The notes below the pieces were generated by a model. That model made no database searches, was not told the origin of the DNA, and saw nothing but the letters and a program-made list of their open reading frames with translations. This document shows, one piece after another, positions 1-8,603 of a DNA stretch of 64,000 nucleotides. This stretch comes from Streptomyces jeddahensis (lineage in GTDB: Bacteria > Actinomycetota > Actinomycetes > Streptomycetales > Streptomycetaceae): contig NZ_LOHS01000050.1 in assembly GCF_001642995.1 (NCBI RefSeq), positions 1 to 64,000 of the forward strand, in the 5' to 3' direction. Position 1 is the first letter of the stretch. Each line of letters begins with the position of its first letter. Both the position numbers and the translations under genes were made by a program.

Positions 1-139
1 CCAGGTCGACGTCGGCCTCACCACCGAGCGCCACCCGTCCGGACACCTCGCCGGTCGCGGGGTCGGTCAAATCGACGACTGCGCCGTCGAGGGGCTCGCG
101 CCAGGCGCCGTCGATGTACAGCTTGGTGTAGTCACGCAT
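1..139 (-). CDS. Aldehyde dehydrogenase family protein, N-terminal fragment
   Basis: Only the first 46 codons lie in the window; the rest runs off the left edge. The protein starts MRDYTKLYIDGAWREP and continues through DPATGEVSGRVALGG, the N-terminal NAD-binding strand pattern (Y-I-D/G-G-x-W ... DPATGE) of NAD(P)-dependent aldehyde dehydrogenases. ATG is preceded by a GGAGA Shine-Dalgarno. A second full-length aldehyde dehydrogenase at 58-59.6 kb has the same opening layout (LFIGGEWVEP ... DPATEEVVG). Catalytic Cys and Glu are outside the window, so activity and substrate cannot be judged. Confidence 0.85.
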   Translation of the reverse strand, partial: MRDYTKLYIDGAWREPLDGAVVDLTDPATGEVSGRVALGGEADVDL

Positions 140-1042
140 GTTGTCTCCGTCAGAGTCGCGGTTCGCTACATGGGCGGCCATGTGGCGGAGGCGGCCTTTC
201 GTGTGCGAAGGCGCCTTGCGGAATCCATCGTCGTGACAGAGAGCCCTGGCATACAGGGAGGCCTTTTCCTGGGCATCGGTCCCTGGGAAAACCAGTACCA
301 GGCACACCGAGCAGGCTGGACGAACCCTCGAGAGCAGGGCCGACAATGTGGCACGACGAGAGCCCGAACGACAGTCCGAACCGTGCCGGTGAGCCCCGAA
401 GGACAATGGCCCAACCGTGCCGTGCCTCGACGAAAGGCAGCAAGCGTGCGTCATGTCGGCTTCCGAGCGGACGGGGAGATCTTCCTGGCCGCGGGCCGAG
501 CACGGTAAAACATCAGCGGTTCGCCGGATTCACCGGCATCGAGCGGCGATGGAGGTGTGTCGCGGCCTGACGGCCTGCTGCACCCCTTGGACGCAGGAAG
601 CCGACCCGTCGACCACGGTACCGGCGGCCGAAGCCGCCTCCGGATGCAGGCCACGGATGGTCGAGCAGTACGGCCACGTGCTCCCCACCACGGACCAGCG
701 GCTCGTAGACGCGTTCCTACCCCGCCGCCCAGTCCCGCAGCGGGTCGTGCACCCGCTTGGACAGAGATCTTCGCTGCCCACGCCATCACCGGGGTCGGGG
801 GCCCTGCGGTATGCAGGGCCCCCGACCCCGAAGTCACGAGGCGCAGAAAGTAGCCACCAAGCCATCTGCTGACGGCACGTGCCGGGTCAGCTCACGAACT
901 TCGGGATGCTTGTCACGTCACTGACCTGGCCCGTGAAAGCGGCGATGTTTCCTTCCTCGCGCTCCCGCCTTGTGAAACGCCCCGTGAACCGCAGCTAATT
1001 AGGCCGACGGGCCTCTCTTTCCTGCCGGAATTCGGGGGCTGC
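140..1042. other. Gene-poor region with a hairpin terminator
   Basis: About 900 bases without a convincing gene; open frames overlap on both strands and none has a ribosome site or recognisable domain. A short plus-frame segment at about 654-716 reads MVEQYGHVLPTTDQRLVDAF, which resembles the tail of a tyrosine recombinase around its catalytic Tyr, so this may be a decayed integrase end. A strong hairpin follows at 790-830. Otherwise nothing is seen. Confidence 0.5.
790..830. terminator. Perfect 18-bp hairpin terminator
   Basis: An 18-bp perfect inverted repeat (arms 790-807 and 813-830, 5-nt loop GGTAT) in otherwise gene-poor DNA. Streptomyces terminators often lack a T-run, and a hairpin this stable can act in both directions. 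It faces the 3' end of the minus-strand azoreductase operon, about 210 bases beyond the azoR stop. Confidence 0.6.
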
Positions 1043-1615
1043 TCATGCGGCGAGGCCCTCGGCGAGGGCCTTGGCTTTGGTGGCCGCGTCCTCAAGGGCG
1101 CGGTCGCGGGAGGCCTCAAAGAGCGGGATGAGTTCAGCCATGGCCGGGTTGTGCGGAGCCATGGTCAGCTCCGGGACGATGAAGTCGATGTCGAGGTCGA
1201 GCATGTCGGCGAGGGTCGCCGTCAGGTAATTCTGGACGGCGGAGGGGGTCTCTCCTGAGGTGCGGCCGAAGAGGATCACGTTGTCCAGCCATGCCTTGAG
1301 GGTCGACGGGATCGCGTAGTTATACATCGGGGCGCCGATCAGCACCGCGTCCGCCTGCTCCAACTCTTCAACGAGCCGCACGCGTTCAGCGAAGGCGGCG
1401 GCCTGCTCGGGCGTGCGGCCATGCGGATCGGCGAAGCCCGCGGTGTGGGCGTCGGCGGTGATGTGCGGGACGGGGTCGACGGAGAGGTCGCGGTAGATCA
1501 CCGTGCCCTCCGGGTGCTGCTCCTCCCAGGTCTTGCGGAAGGTCTCCGTAACGGCCCGGGAGGCGGAGGCGCCGCTCGGGAACACGGAGGATTCGATGTG
1601 CAGCAACGTGGCCAT
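1043..1615 (-). CDS. azoR: FMN-dependent NADH-azoreductase, internally shortened
   Basis: 190 aa, flavodoxin-like fold; the family reduces azo bonds and quinones with NADH using FMN, in the cytoplasm. The N-terminus MATLLHIESSVFPSGASASR is the FMN-phosphate loop, and PMYNYAIPSTLKAW at residues 96-109 is the AzoR signature. Start is the ATG behind GGAGATACTTC; longer upstream reading has no family similarity. Oddity: after FGRTSGETPSA (about residue 124) the sequence jumps straight to VQNYL. The usual beta strand and S-R-G-G-x-Y FMN-contacting loop (roughly 25-30 residues) are missing, so flavin binding may be impaired. It is the last of three same-strand genes (LLM oxidoreductase, FAD oxidase, azoR) opposite an HxlR regulator. 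Confidence 0.85.
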   Translation of the reverse strand: MATLLHIESSVFPSGASASRAVTETFRKTWEEQHPEGTVIYRDLSVDPVPHITADAHTAGFADPHGRTPEQAAAFAERVRLVEELEQADAVLIGAPMYNYAIPSTLKAWLDNVILFGRTSGETPSAVQNYLTATLADMLDLDIDFIVPELTMAPHNPAMAELIPLFEASRDRALEDAATKAKALAEGLAA

Positions 1616-1706
1616 GAAGTATCTCCAGTAAGGGTGACATGGAAGAGTGGGCGCGCGCGGCGGCTGCCGCGGGGCTCGTGGTCGGTGAGGCCGATGGGGC
1701 GGGCGG

Positions 1707-3017
1707 TCAGGCCGGCGGCCGAGGGCGCAGGACGCCGTCGGGGTCGTAGCGCTTCCACAGGTCGGTGACGCGGGTGCCCGCCAGTCCCGGATAGGCACGG
1801 GCGAACGTCGCCTCGTCCGGGGCGCTCTCGAAGTTCACGTACGCACCGTCGGTGTGCGGGGCGATGCGCGCCCAGGCAGCGGCCAGCGTGGCGCGGTCGT
1901 CCGGCGGAAACGCAGAGGCAATGACGAGGGTGTTCTGGTGACGGTGTGCGAACGCCGTGGCCGACGCCGCCGGGTCATGGGTCGCGCCGCCGAGTGAACG
2001 CAACTGGGCCAGGACCGGGTCGGGGCCGGCCGACGCCGCTACCAGGGCGCGGGCGGCGTCCGGGGTCATGCCGGTGAGCAGTCCGTTGGTCGTGCTGGAG
2101 GGCATCTGCCCGGTGTTGGCGTGTAGGTGGAGCGGTGGGACCAGCTCCGTGTAGGGGACGACGTGGGCCTGCTGGGCCCTCACATCGCCAATGCGGAGCA
2201 GCGGTTCGACGGAGTCGCGGATGACGGACGTACTCTCCGAGGCCACGATGGCGGTGATGAACGCGGCAGTGGTGGCGCCCTGCGAGGACAGCATCACCGC
2301 CGTCGACAGCTCGCGCGGCGCCCGCGCCATGACGTCGGCCCAGCGCCGCAGCGTCTCCCCGGCCGGGTCCACCACCACGACCAACTGGGCGTAGCCGACG
2401 TCGCGAAGCTCCATGGCCTCGATCTCGAAGGCCAGCGCGATCCCGGCACCCGCGCCGGCCCCGCGCATCGCCCACAGCAGGTCGGGCTCGGTCTCCGCGT
2501 CGGCGCGTACCGCCGTTCCGTCAGGCAGGACGACCTCGACGGCACGGATGCGGTCGATAGTGAGCCCGTACTGCCGTACCAGCCAGCCGACACCTCCCCC
2601 GGTGGCGATGCCGCCGACGCCGACGTTGCCGTGATCGCCCGAACTGATGGCGAGCCCGTGCGGGGCGAGCGCCTGGGCGACCTGGGCCCAGCGGGCGCCC
2701 GCCTCGACACGGACCAGGCGGGAGCCGCGGTCGAGGACGTCGACCCGGTGCAGCGCGCTCAGGTCGATGACGAGCCCGCCGTCGTTGGTGCCGCTGCCGG
2801 ACAGGCCGTGTCCGCCGCTGCGGACGGCCACCCGAAGGCCCGTCTCCCGCGCGAGCCGCAGCGCCGCCGCGACGTCGTCCGCAGACTCGGGCAGGACAAC
2901 GGCGGCCGGCTGGCCGACGGTGGTATAGGTGGAGCGCAGCAGCCGGTAGCGGCGGTCGTCAGGCGTGACCACCTTGCCGACCAGCTCGGCCGGCAGGGTG
3001 CCAAGGACACCGTTCAT
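1707..3017 (-). CDS. FAD-binding oxidoreductase (berberine bridge enzyme-like)
   Basis: 436 aa. The PCMH-type FAD domain occupies about residues 35-210, with VRSGGHGLSGSG at 65-76; His70 is the residue that carries covalent 8-alpha FAD in this family. The second covalent site (Cys in the GG-x-G-x-C region) is absent, since the sequence there is TGGGVGWLVRQYG, so mono-covalent flavin is expected. The C-terminal BBE segment ends TDLWKRYDPDGVLRP, the usual K-x-x-Y-D-P motif. The start at 3017 overlaps the LLM gene stop by 4 nt (ATGA), so the two are translationally coupled. Substrate unknown; such enzymes oxidise alcohols or sugars. Confidence 0.85.
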   Translation of the reverse strand: MNGVLGTLPAELVGKVVTPDDRRYRLLRSTYTTVGQPAAVVLPESADDVAAALRLARETGLRVAVRSGGHGLSGSGTNDGGLVIDLSALHRVDVLDRGSRLVRVEAGARWAQVAQALAPHGLAISSGDHGNVGVGGIATGGGVGWLVRQYGLTIDRIRAVEVVLPDGTAVRADAETEPDLLWAMRGAGAGAGIALAFEIEAMELRDVGYAQLVVVVDPAGETLRRWADVMARAPRELSTAVMLSSQGATTAAFITAIVASESTSVIRDSVEPLLRIGDVRAQQAHVVPYTELVPPLHLHANTGQMPSSTTNGLLTGMTPDAARALVAASAGPDPVLAQLRSLGGATHDPAASATAFAHRHQNTLVIASAFPPDDRATLAAAWARIAPHTDGAYVNFESAPDEATFARAYPGLAGTRVTDLWKRYDPDGVLRPRPPA

Positions 3018-3913
3018 CGCCCGCTCCGGAGAGCGTCTACGCGCTCGCGCACCGCGGGCACGACCTCGTCGGCGAAGAGCGCGAGCTGCCGCTCGGGATC
3101 GCTGGCGGGCCAGAAGACGAAGGTGTCGAAGCCAAGTTCGACGGCCCACTCGGTGAGGGTGTCCACCCACCGCCGCACATCGCCGACGAGTCCGGGCCCC
3201 TCGCCGTGGGCGCCGATCAGGCCGATCACGTTGTAGATGCGCCGCAGCGTCCTCGGGTCGCGGCCCGCGCCGGAGGCCGCCTCGTCGATGATCCGCTGAC
3301 GCGAGGGCACCTCCTGCGGCGGGACGTAGATGTTCAGCGGAGAGATCCAGCCGTCGGCCAACCGGCCGGTGACGGCGAGCATCCGCGGCTTCTGGGCACC
3401 CAGCCAGAGCTCGACGGGCTTCGGGGGCACAGGGCCGGCGCGGTAACCGTCGACGGCGTGGTACGGGCTGTGCAGTTGTACGACGCCCCCGGCCATGGCC
3501 GTGCGCAGCAGCCCCAGGGACTCCTCGGCGAACGCCACCATGTCCTGGCCGCGTCGCGCCGGGCCGCCCATCGAGGCAATGGCATCGGGGATTCCGCCGC
3601 CTCCGACGCCCAGCTGGATCCGGCCATCGGTGAGCACGCTCAGCGACGCGGCGGCCTTGGCGAGCATCACCGGCACACGCAACTGCAGGTCGGCGACATC
3701 GGTAAAGAAGGAGATGCGGTCGGTGGCCGCGGACAGATGCGTGATCAGGGTCCAGGCGTCGAGGTGGCCGGGCTGGTAGGGATGGTCCTGGACGGCGAGG
3801 TAGTCAAGGCCCGAGTCCTCCGCCGCCCGCGCGAGACGCCGTGTCTGCGCGCCGGCCCCGGCGGAAGGATCAAGACTCACTCCGAAGGAGAGTGGGCGTC
3901 GGTAGTCGGTCAT
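3014..3913 (-). CDS. LLM class flavin-dependent oxidoreductase
   Basis: 299 aa, luciferase-like TIM-barrel. Visible family marks are the N-terminal FGVSLDPSAG strand, the LAVQDHPYQPGHLDAWTLI loop, and the GRIQLGVGGGG segment at about 97-107. It could use FMN or F420; the short QDHPY motif does not decide this. First gene of a three-gene operon with the FAD oxidase (4-nt overlap) and azoR. Upstream lies a 64-bp divergent promoter shared with an HxlR regulator, so the operon is probably under that repressor. The Shine-Dalgarno is weak (GTGGACGC). Confidence 0.85.
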   Translation of the reverse strand: MTDYRRPLSFGVSLDPSAGAGAQTRRLARAAEDSGLDYLAVQDHPYQPGHLDAWTLITHLSAATDRISFFTDVADLQLRVPVMLAKAAASLSVLTDGRIQLGVGGGGIPDAIASMGGPARRGQDMVAFAEESLGLLRTAMAGGVVQLHSPYHAVDGYRAGPVPPKPVELWLGAQKPRMLAVTGRLADGWISPLNIYVPPQEVPSRQRIIDEAASGAGRDPRTLRRIYNVIGLIGAHGEGPGLVGDVRRWVDTLTEWAVELGFDTFVFWPASDPERQLALFADEVVPAVRERVDALRSGR

Positions 3914-3977
3914 GCGTCCACGGTGCGGCGAAACACCTCACCAGCAAAACGGCGGGTAAGGCGCTAATCTTTTATAA
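3914..3977. promoter_or_regulatory. Divergent promoter, LLM/azoR operon and hxlR-type gene
   Basis: 64 bases between divergent starts. It contains the only AT-rich stretch nearby: TAATCT at 3965-3970 sits exactly at -13 to -8 from the GTG at 3978, and CTTTTATAAG (3969-3978) is a near-palindrome overlapping that start. There is no Shine-Dalgarno before 3978, so a leaderless transcript with its own operator at the start is likely. Inference from spacing only. Confidence 0.45.
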
Positions 3978-4298
3978 GTGGACTCCATTCATGACGACAC
4001 CTGCCCACGCTTCGAGGACACCCTGGAACTGGTCGGACGCCGCTGGACCGGTTCGGTCCTGCAGGCTGCCGGCCGAGGAGCTCGGCGCTTCGGCGAGTAC
4101 CGGGCGATGATCGACGGCATCTCCGACCGGCTACTCTCCCAGCGCCTGAAGGAACTCGAGGCCGCGGGCCTCATCGAACGCACGGTCATTCCCAGTACGC
4201 CGGTACAGATCCGCTACCAACTGGCCCCGGATGGCCGGGCACTGGTGGACGCACTGGTGCCACTCGCCCAGTGGAGCATGCGACGCTCCAGCACCTAG
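3978..4298 (+). CDS. HxlR/DUF24-family winged-helix regulator
   Basis: 106 aa. The winged helix spans about residues 15-95: LELVGRRWTGSVLQAA, then FGEYRAMIDGISDRLLSQRL (recognition helix) and ELEAAGLIER, the classic HxlR pattern. A single cysteine, Cys9, lies just before the domain, where redox-sensing members (YodB, QorR, HypR) keep their reactive Cys. Together with a divergent azoreductase/flavin-oxidase operon this suggests a quinone- or disulfide-stress repressor. GTG start, no ribosome site, probably leaderless. The stop touches the end of a transposase relic on the other strand, so the original C-terminus may have been altered. Confidence 0.85.
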   Translation: MDSIHDDTCPRFEDTLELVGRRWTGSVLQAAGRGARRFGEYRAMIDGISDRLLSQRLKELEAAGLIERTVIPSTPVQIRYQLAPDGRALVDALVPLAQWSMRRSST

Positions 4299-4545
4299 GT
4301 CAGGCTGAGGAAGGCTTCGTGAATGTCGTCGCGGATCTCTCGGCGGATGCGCAAGCGGCGGAACCAGTGCAGTAGTGCGATGCTCTGCTCGGCGACCCAG
4401 CGGTGGACGCCGAGTCCTGAGCCGTGTTCGGTGCCGCGGCGGGCGATGACGGGGGTGATCCCGACGGCCCGGACCTGTCTGCGGTGCTTGTCTTGGGCGT
4501 AGCCGCGGTCGGCGTAGAGGGAGCGGGCCGGGCTACGAATCCATG
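4295..4545 (-). pseudogene. IS5-family transposase, C-terminal relic
   Basis: The reverse strand reads LYADRGYAQDKHRRQV, then GITPVIARRGTEHGSGLG, VHRWVAEQSIALLHWFRRLR and DIHEAFLSLT before TAG. This matches the C-terminal DDE portion of Streptomyces IS5-type transposases, including the ADRGYD-like motif and the W-V-x-E catalytic glutamate region. No start codon or N-terminal half is present. It abuts the stop of the HxlR gene and joins directly to an IS110 relic. Confidence 0.7.
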
Positions 4546-4587
4546 AGGTGCCGGTCGACTGGGTCGACGACCCCGGCAGCCACGGAT

Positions 4588-4830
4588 TGATGGCGTAGAC
4601 GGGGCGGCCCGTCGCCCGCAGCAGGCGACGAGAGCGGCGCGGGGGATCTCGATGGCCACCGGGATGGGATCTGCGGGCTATCGCCAGGTTCGGCGAGCAT
4701 CCGGAGCAGTCGGTCGAGCCCGTCCGCGGTGTTATCGATGCGAGCCGAGCCAGCAGCGAGCCTGTCTCGTCGACGACGGCTATGTCGTGATGGTCGCTGG
4801 CCCAGCCGATGCCGCAGAACGCTCATCGCC
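4588..4830 (-). pseudogene. IS110-family transposase, N-terminal relic
   Basis: Reverse-strand pieces in shifting frames: FCGIGWASDHHDIAVVDETG, then RIDNTADGLDRLLRMLAEPG in another frame, then GRPVYAIN. This is the DEDD_Tnp_IS110 N-terminus broken by at least two frameshifts. The first catalytic Asp (normally G-I-D-W-A) is Gly here, so the element is dead. The IS5 relic follows immediately, indicating nested or successive insertions. Confidence 0.65.
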
Positions 4831-5781
4831 TCACGCTTTCTCATAAGACCTGTGTTGTGGCTGGTCACAGCCATGCAGGGCATGCGTCTTTCTAATGAAA
4901 GGGCTCAATGGCCCGACATCCGATTAACCGTTCATGACCCCAGCGACCTGCGGGGCCCTCGGTCTGGACTGGAGCTGGTGGCTCGCGAGCACGTAGGGGT
5001 GATCCCCGCAGGGGGCTTGGCCCACGATCATCATCGGTGATCAAGCGGTCGCTCTCGACGCCGACTGCGAGCGTCACCACACGTCAGTCTTTGAGGGCTC
5101 GAAGGCCCGGATCAACCGGAGGACGTCGTCCTGACACCGGCGGTCGGCGTCAAGGAAGCGCCTTCAGTGGCTCCAGCTGCCGCCCATTAGATCAATTGGC
5201 CGCAAGCGGCACGTCGTAGCGGGGCCCTCGCCGGGCCTCTCGGCGGATGCCCCCAGTTGTTCGCCCTTCTGGCCGCCGTGTCCCTCCTCGCAGCAGCCCT
5301 CGCACGCACGGCTTCAGCCCGCTGAGCCCCAGGACCGAAACTGTGTGCGCAGGCGTGGGCGACAGCGGATGGGATCAGGCGCTCCACCGACGGCGACTGA
5401 CGCTGAAAGTGGCTTGGCCGACTGGGACGAGGCGGAACGAGCAGAGCTGACGCCATGGAGGCATAGATCGCGGCTCCTGGGGCGTCACCAGCACTCCTTC
5501 CGCACCGCCCATATGGATGGAAGGGACTTTGGCAATGACCAAGTCTCTCGACAACCGGGCTGCGGTGGGGCCCAGCAGGCGCCTGCAGAGGCGTCTTGGG
5601 ATATCTGAGAGCCCGTAACGCCTGGTCAGAGCCCGCACCTAAAGGCCTGCGTCACCTAAGGGACACATCGCGTCGCGCTCTTAGCGTTGCCGTCCAGATG
5701 GTCACAGGGCATCAGCCCACGACCTGACCTGCCGTCAAGCGCGCTGGTCGTGCGCACCTGTGGTGGCCGGGTGACGCCGCG
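4831..5781. other. Gene-free, decayed region
   Basis: About 950 bases with no supportable gene. Base use is less GC-biased than in neighbouring genes, open frames are short and lack ribosome sites. I see no complete IS end or tRNA. It continues the mobile-element debris to its left. Confidence 0.5.
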
Positions 5782-6360
5782 TTGGCGGAGCACGACGCCA
5801 ACCTCGACCGGCTGACGTCGGGTATGGCGATGCTGGAAGCCGAGATGGCAGCTGTGCGCTCCAGGCGCGAGCAAGTGATGGCCTCCCGCGAGCAGGCACT
5901 GCGCGTGCAGGAAGCCCTGTTCGCGGCGGCACGGGCCGGGGCCGCTCTTCGGGACTTGCAGAGCCGCGAGGAAACCAGGCTCACGGTCGTGCGCGATCTC
6001 GATGAGCGGGAGACCGTCGGCGACGCCAAACCATCAGCGGACGACGCAGATGTGGCGGCCGCCCCCGTCGCCCCACAGGGCGAAGATTCCGCTGCAGTTG
6101 GCGCGCCTGCGAGGCCGGGCGCCGCGACGCTTGTCGCGCAGGTCCTGCAGATCATCATGAGCGAACCCGATCGGCACTGGACCGCGAAGCTGATCGCCGT
6201 ACAGCTGGAGGGCCAGGGTGCCGAGAGTGATCAGAAGGCCCACGCGCGGGCCAGGAATCGCCTGGACAAACTGGTACAGAAGAGGCTCCTCCTGAAGAGG
6301 CACCGGGACGACGACCGACGCTGTCACTTCGTCGCCGCCTCGACCACGGAGGCCGCCTAG
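5782..6360 (+). CDS. Coiled-coil protein with C-terminal winged-helix-like domain
   Basis: Up to 192 aa from TTG at 5782; the frame is open back to a TGA at 5725 but offers no other start, so the true start is uncertain. Residues 1-80 form a predicted coiled coil rich in Ala, Glu, Arg and Leu (LDRLTSGMAMLEAEMAAVRS). A linker rich in Ala/Pro/Asp follows. The last 75 residues (AQVLQIIMSEPDRHWTAKLI ... ARNRLDKLVQKRLLLKRHR) look like a winged helix: helix, turn helix, and a basic wing. Function unknown. It stands alone between decayed DNA and an HTH gene on the other strand. Confidence 0.6.
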   Translation: MAEHDANLDRLTSGMAMLEAEMAAVRSRREQVMASREQALRVQEALFAAARAGAALRDLQSREETRLTVVRDLDERETVGDAKPSADDADVAAAPVAPQGEDSAAVGAPARPGAATLVAQVLQIIMSEPDRHWTAKLIAVQLEGQGAESDQKAHARARNRLDKLVQKRLLLKRHRDDDRRCHFVAASTTEAA

Positions 6361-6583
6361 AAGGCAACCCGCCACAAAGACGACCGCCACCCGCGCAAGC
6401 AAGGTTCCTAGGCCAGTGCTGCAGCGCGTGGTGGCGGTTCACGACTCTGGGCCGCGCCCCCTACGCTACCCGGTCACCCCCGCGACCAGGGCGGTTCGGC
6501 CTGCATTTCCCCCGATCGGGAGGCCAACCCCCATGCGTCAGCCATATCGTCACAGCATCCTGGGCCGTGCGGCTCGGGAGGAT

Positions 6584-6946
6584 CTACCCTTCCTTGCTCC
6601 GCTGACGCGGCGGAACTGGCTGGTGACGGGCGCCATCGTCACCCATCGGCCAATCCACGTGACGCGGCCAGAGCATCTCCTCGAGCGCCTCCTCCAGGCT
6701 GACCAGCGTAAACATGTCGGGCCATACCGCACCGGCGAGGATGTTGGAGATGACCTGCCGGTTGACACCGGAGATCTCGGCCAGCGCATTGGCCGAAAGC
6801 TTTGCGCGCTCCATCGCCTCTGACAGCGCCCGGGCGACGGCCTGCCCCACCTGCGCCTGCCGGACGCTGTCCATCACCGCGTACGGCCAGCAGCCGGACA
6901 GGACGTAGTCGCGCGGCTTCCTTCCACGTTTCGTTCCTCCGGGCAT
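6584..6946 (-). CDS. Small helix-turn-helix (XRE-like) regulator
   Basis: 120 aa. The central HTH is clear: ALSEAMERAKLSANALAEIS, then GVNRQVISNILAGAVWPDMF, then LVSLEEALEEMLWP, which fits an XRE-type N-terminal helix bundle starting near residue 33. The N-terminus is basic (GGTKRGRKPRDYV). ATG start at 6946. A 9-bp-arm palindrome lies about 50 bases upstream and is a plausible autoregulatory operator. Role unknown; neighbours are mobile-element remains. Confidence 0.65.
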   Translation of the reverse strand: MPGGTKRGRKPRDYVLSGCWPYAVMDSVRQAQVGQAVARALSEAMERAKLSANALAEISGVNRQVISNILAGAVWPDMFTLVSLEEALEEMLWPRHVDWPMGDDGARHQPVPPRQRSKEG

Positions 6947-6996
6947 GCGGACAGTGTGACGGACGGGGCGCCGACTTGCGCACTCCGCCCGATCAT

Positions 6997-7018
6997 GGTT
7001 GCTATCAGAATAGCAACC
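6997..7018. promoter_or_regulatory. Perfect palindrome, candidate operator
   Basis: Arms of 9 bp (6997-7005 and 7010-7018; GGTTGCTAT / ATAGCAACC) around CAGA. It is AT-richer than its surroundings and lies 51 bases upstream of the HTH gene start and 126 bases before the ATG of a transposase-like gene on the other strand. Likely a regulator site, probably for the HTH protein. Confidence 0.45.
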
Positions 7019-7143
7019 TGGGCCTGGTCACGTCTTCGTCCCGGTCTTCAAGACAAGAAAGGTGTGGTGTGTACGTGTCGGCTCGTCAGACGAGAACCCC
7101 GGGTGCCACCGGCCGCTCAAAGTTGGGGCCCGAGGAGCGGCTG

Positions 7144-8395
7144 ATGCCATCACCCAAACTGCGCGCGGATCAGCAACTGCTGGTCATCCGGGCCGCCTGC
7201 GCGGCGGTCAATCCCGTGGGGGCTGCGGAGTTGTGCGCGGCGACGGGCATCTCGGCCAAGAACTGCGGACTGGTCCCGATCTTCGCCATCAAGCCTGAGG
7301 GCGACCGGCCCCACCCGCAGCAACTGGAACCACTACTTTCGACGCCACCTCAAGCCCGCCCACGACAAGATCCGCGACATCAGCAGTGATCTGTGGATCG
7401 GACAGGCACTGGCCCACGGCATGTTGCGCGACACCAGCAAAAGGACCAGCCGCGTCCGTCCCGAGCGCCATCAGGTCCTCCACGGCGACGCTACGGTCGC
7501 AGCACCCCCTTCCCGGCACACCGAGCACAAGACGTTCGACGAGAAGACGGGACTGATCCGGACCCATCGCATCGACGAGGACGCCGGCATCACCGTCGAA
7601 GGAGGCGGCCGGCAGGTCTACGGCAACAAGTTCCTCTCCACCGCCGTACGCCTGGACAGCACCCCGCACAGCCGCGTGATCCTCGCCCTGGAATCGATCC
7701 GGCACAAGTCCCCCCAAGAAGACCCCGATCGTGCGGCAGAAGGCGTCGCCCTGGTCGCGATGGTCAAGCGCATCCTCAAGCGGGCCCCCGGCCTGAAGGC
7801 CGTCACGTACGACGCCGCGCTGCGCGGCACTCACCGAGCCCCGCTGATCGCCAAGGGGCTCGTCGTCTTCACCCCGCAGCACTCCGGGCTCGCGCCCCAA
7901 TCACTCCTACGTCACAAAGACGGCCCCTGCTCACACGACCTCTACGTCGCCGAGGCCAGGGTGTGCGAACGCCACATCACCGTCGACGGCAAGACGCACT
8001 ACACCCCTCTCCCCGTCCAGGAGCTCGAGTACCGCGAGGGACAAAGCAGCGCCCGCTTCTACCACCGGATCTCCATCGACTGCCCCATCAAGACGCACAC
8101 CCTGCGGATCCGCGTAGACGAGACCGAAGAAGACCGGCAGATGGACCCGAAGACGAGAAAGAAGCGCTTCAACCGCACCGAACACCTTCGACAGGTTCCG
8201 CCCGACACTCCCGCCGGCCGCCGCCTCAAAGGGTTCCGGCAGGACAGCGAATCCCTCCACTCCCGCTTCGACCAGAGCTACCCTCACAAACGAGTCCCGG
8301 CGTACGGCGCCCGAGGAGCCCTGCTGATCTACCTCGGCTACGCCTGGCTGAACAACTCGATAACCCGAGCCCTCAATCACATCACTCGCTCCTGA
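7144..8395 (+). pseudogene. Transposase-like (DDE-type) gene, frameshifted
   Basis: ATG at 7144 has an excellent GAGGAG site and reads MPSPKLRADQQLLVIRAACA then AAELCAATGISAKN (an HTH-like opening). Reading then has to move to the +1 frame, between about 7264 and 7301, to continue as NWNHYFRRHLKPAHDKI and IGQALAHGML. The remaining 324 codons (from the ATG at 7421) are intact. They resemble Streptomyces plasmid/transposon DDE-type proteins: YGNKFLSTAVRLDSTPHSRV, AVTYDAALRGTHRAPLI, and FNRTEHLRQVP then QDSESLHSRFDQSYPHKRVP. A +1 shift is not the usual programmed -1 of IS elements, so mutation is likelier. The call as transposase rests on memory of similar proteins. Confidence 0.55.
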
Positions 8396-8603
8396 CGGCC
8401 CCGACAACCACACTTAGCGATCACCGCCACGGCCCAGCCCAAGGGGCCATCACGAGCAGCACTTCGCAGAACCTCGCGTAGGCCACCCGCTACACTGGCC
8501 ACGGAGAACTGCCCCTTGGGGCGGCTCACCAGTCTGTCCCAGACATGTCAAGCCGCGATCGTGTACCAGGTCCGGTTTTAGACACGTTTGTCGACAGATC
8601 CCC

